In this document: positions 14,444 through 14,506 of the stretch, in pieces
Position numbering within the stretch: the first letter of the stretch is position 1
How the letters are laid out: every line of letters begins with the position of its first letter
NCBI GenBank assembly: GCA_050486105.1
Contig: JBJHCR010000158.1
Location: 1 to 14,506 of the forward strand
Direction: 5' to 3'
DNA length: 14,506 bases
Origin: JAEXNA01 sp050486105
GTDB lineage: Bacteria > Vulcanimicrobiota > Xenobia > Xenobiales > JADMJV01
Notes under the pieces: model-generated
Seen by the model: the letters and a program-made list of their open reading frames with translations, nothing else
What the model was told of the DNA's origin: nothing
Databases searched by the model: none
Translations under genes and position numbers: made by a program

Positions 14444-14492
14444 AGAATTGGGGTTGGGCCGGAGATCCATCAATTCTGATTTCATCAATTCT
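14444..14492 (+). repeat. Short direct and inverted repeats after the 460-residue gene
   Basis: CATCAATTCT occurs at 14468-14477 and 14483-14492, a 15-base period. AGAATTG at 14444-14450 is complementary to CAATTCT in both copies, so either of two hairpins could form 17 bases after the stop. It may be a weak terminator or binding site. The rest of 14428-14506 shows nothing. Confidence 0.3.
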
Positions 14493-14506
14493 CGGTTACG
14501 TACAAC

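Overview
The window looks like a draft or metagenome-assembled contig from an uncultivated bacterium. It has moderately high GC, tight gene packing, frequent GTG and TTG starts with good Shine-Dalgarno (SD) sites, and an assembly gap of 10 Ns at 11723-11732. I cannot assign a phylum from the sequence. No rRNA, tRNA, insertion sequence or CRISPR array was seen.

Left part (1-5341). Three minus-strand genes form a likely operon, reading right to left: a class I glutamine amidotransferase-like protein (1836-2684), a membrane-anchored protein with a DnaJ-like cysteine motif and a beta-rich tail (1204-1839, TTG start inside a 4-base overlap), and a secreted M23 peptidase that runs off the left edge (1-1159). 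Divergent to them is a large membrane protein with an internal duplication fused to a spermidine-synthase-like domain (2786-5341).

Middle (5342-7169). A single gene behind a consensus TATAAT encodes a Met/Gln-rich protein with a regular 21-residue G-x-x-S-x-N-x-Q repeat, which I read as a curlin-like beta-solenoid. A strong GC hairpin follows it. About 240 bases around this hairpin hold no gene.

Right part (7170-12820). This is a compact RiPP cluster of the proteusin type (polytheonamide-like). It has two precursor peptides with near-identical nitrile-hydratase-like leaders but unrelated cores, a radical SAM C-methyltransferase, a PoyD-like radical SAM epimerase overlapping an FkbM-family methyltransferase (the PoyE class), and an aspartyl/asparaginyl beta-hydroxylase-type oxygenase. 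One core is Val-rich, with pairs and alternations recalling polytheonamide; the other is Gly-rich with two Trp. The expected logic is leader-guided epimerisation, C-methylation, N-methylation and hydroxylation of the core. No dehydratase, protease or transporter is visible here. The second precursor gene sits as a cassette between 39-base direct repeats of the methyltransferase 3' end. The N gap in the oxygenase gene appears to be a false gap: collapsing a 9-base overlap restores a sensible C-terminus.

Right edge (13045-14427). A 460-residue soluble protein that I do not recognise is divergent from the first precursor gene.
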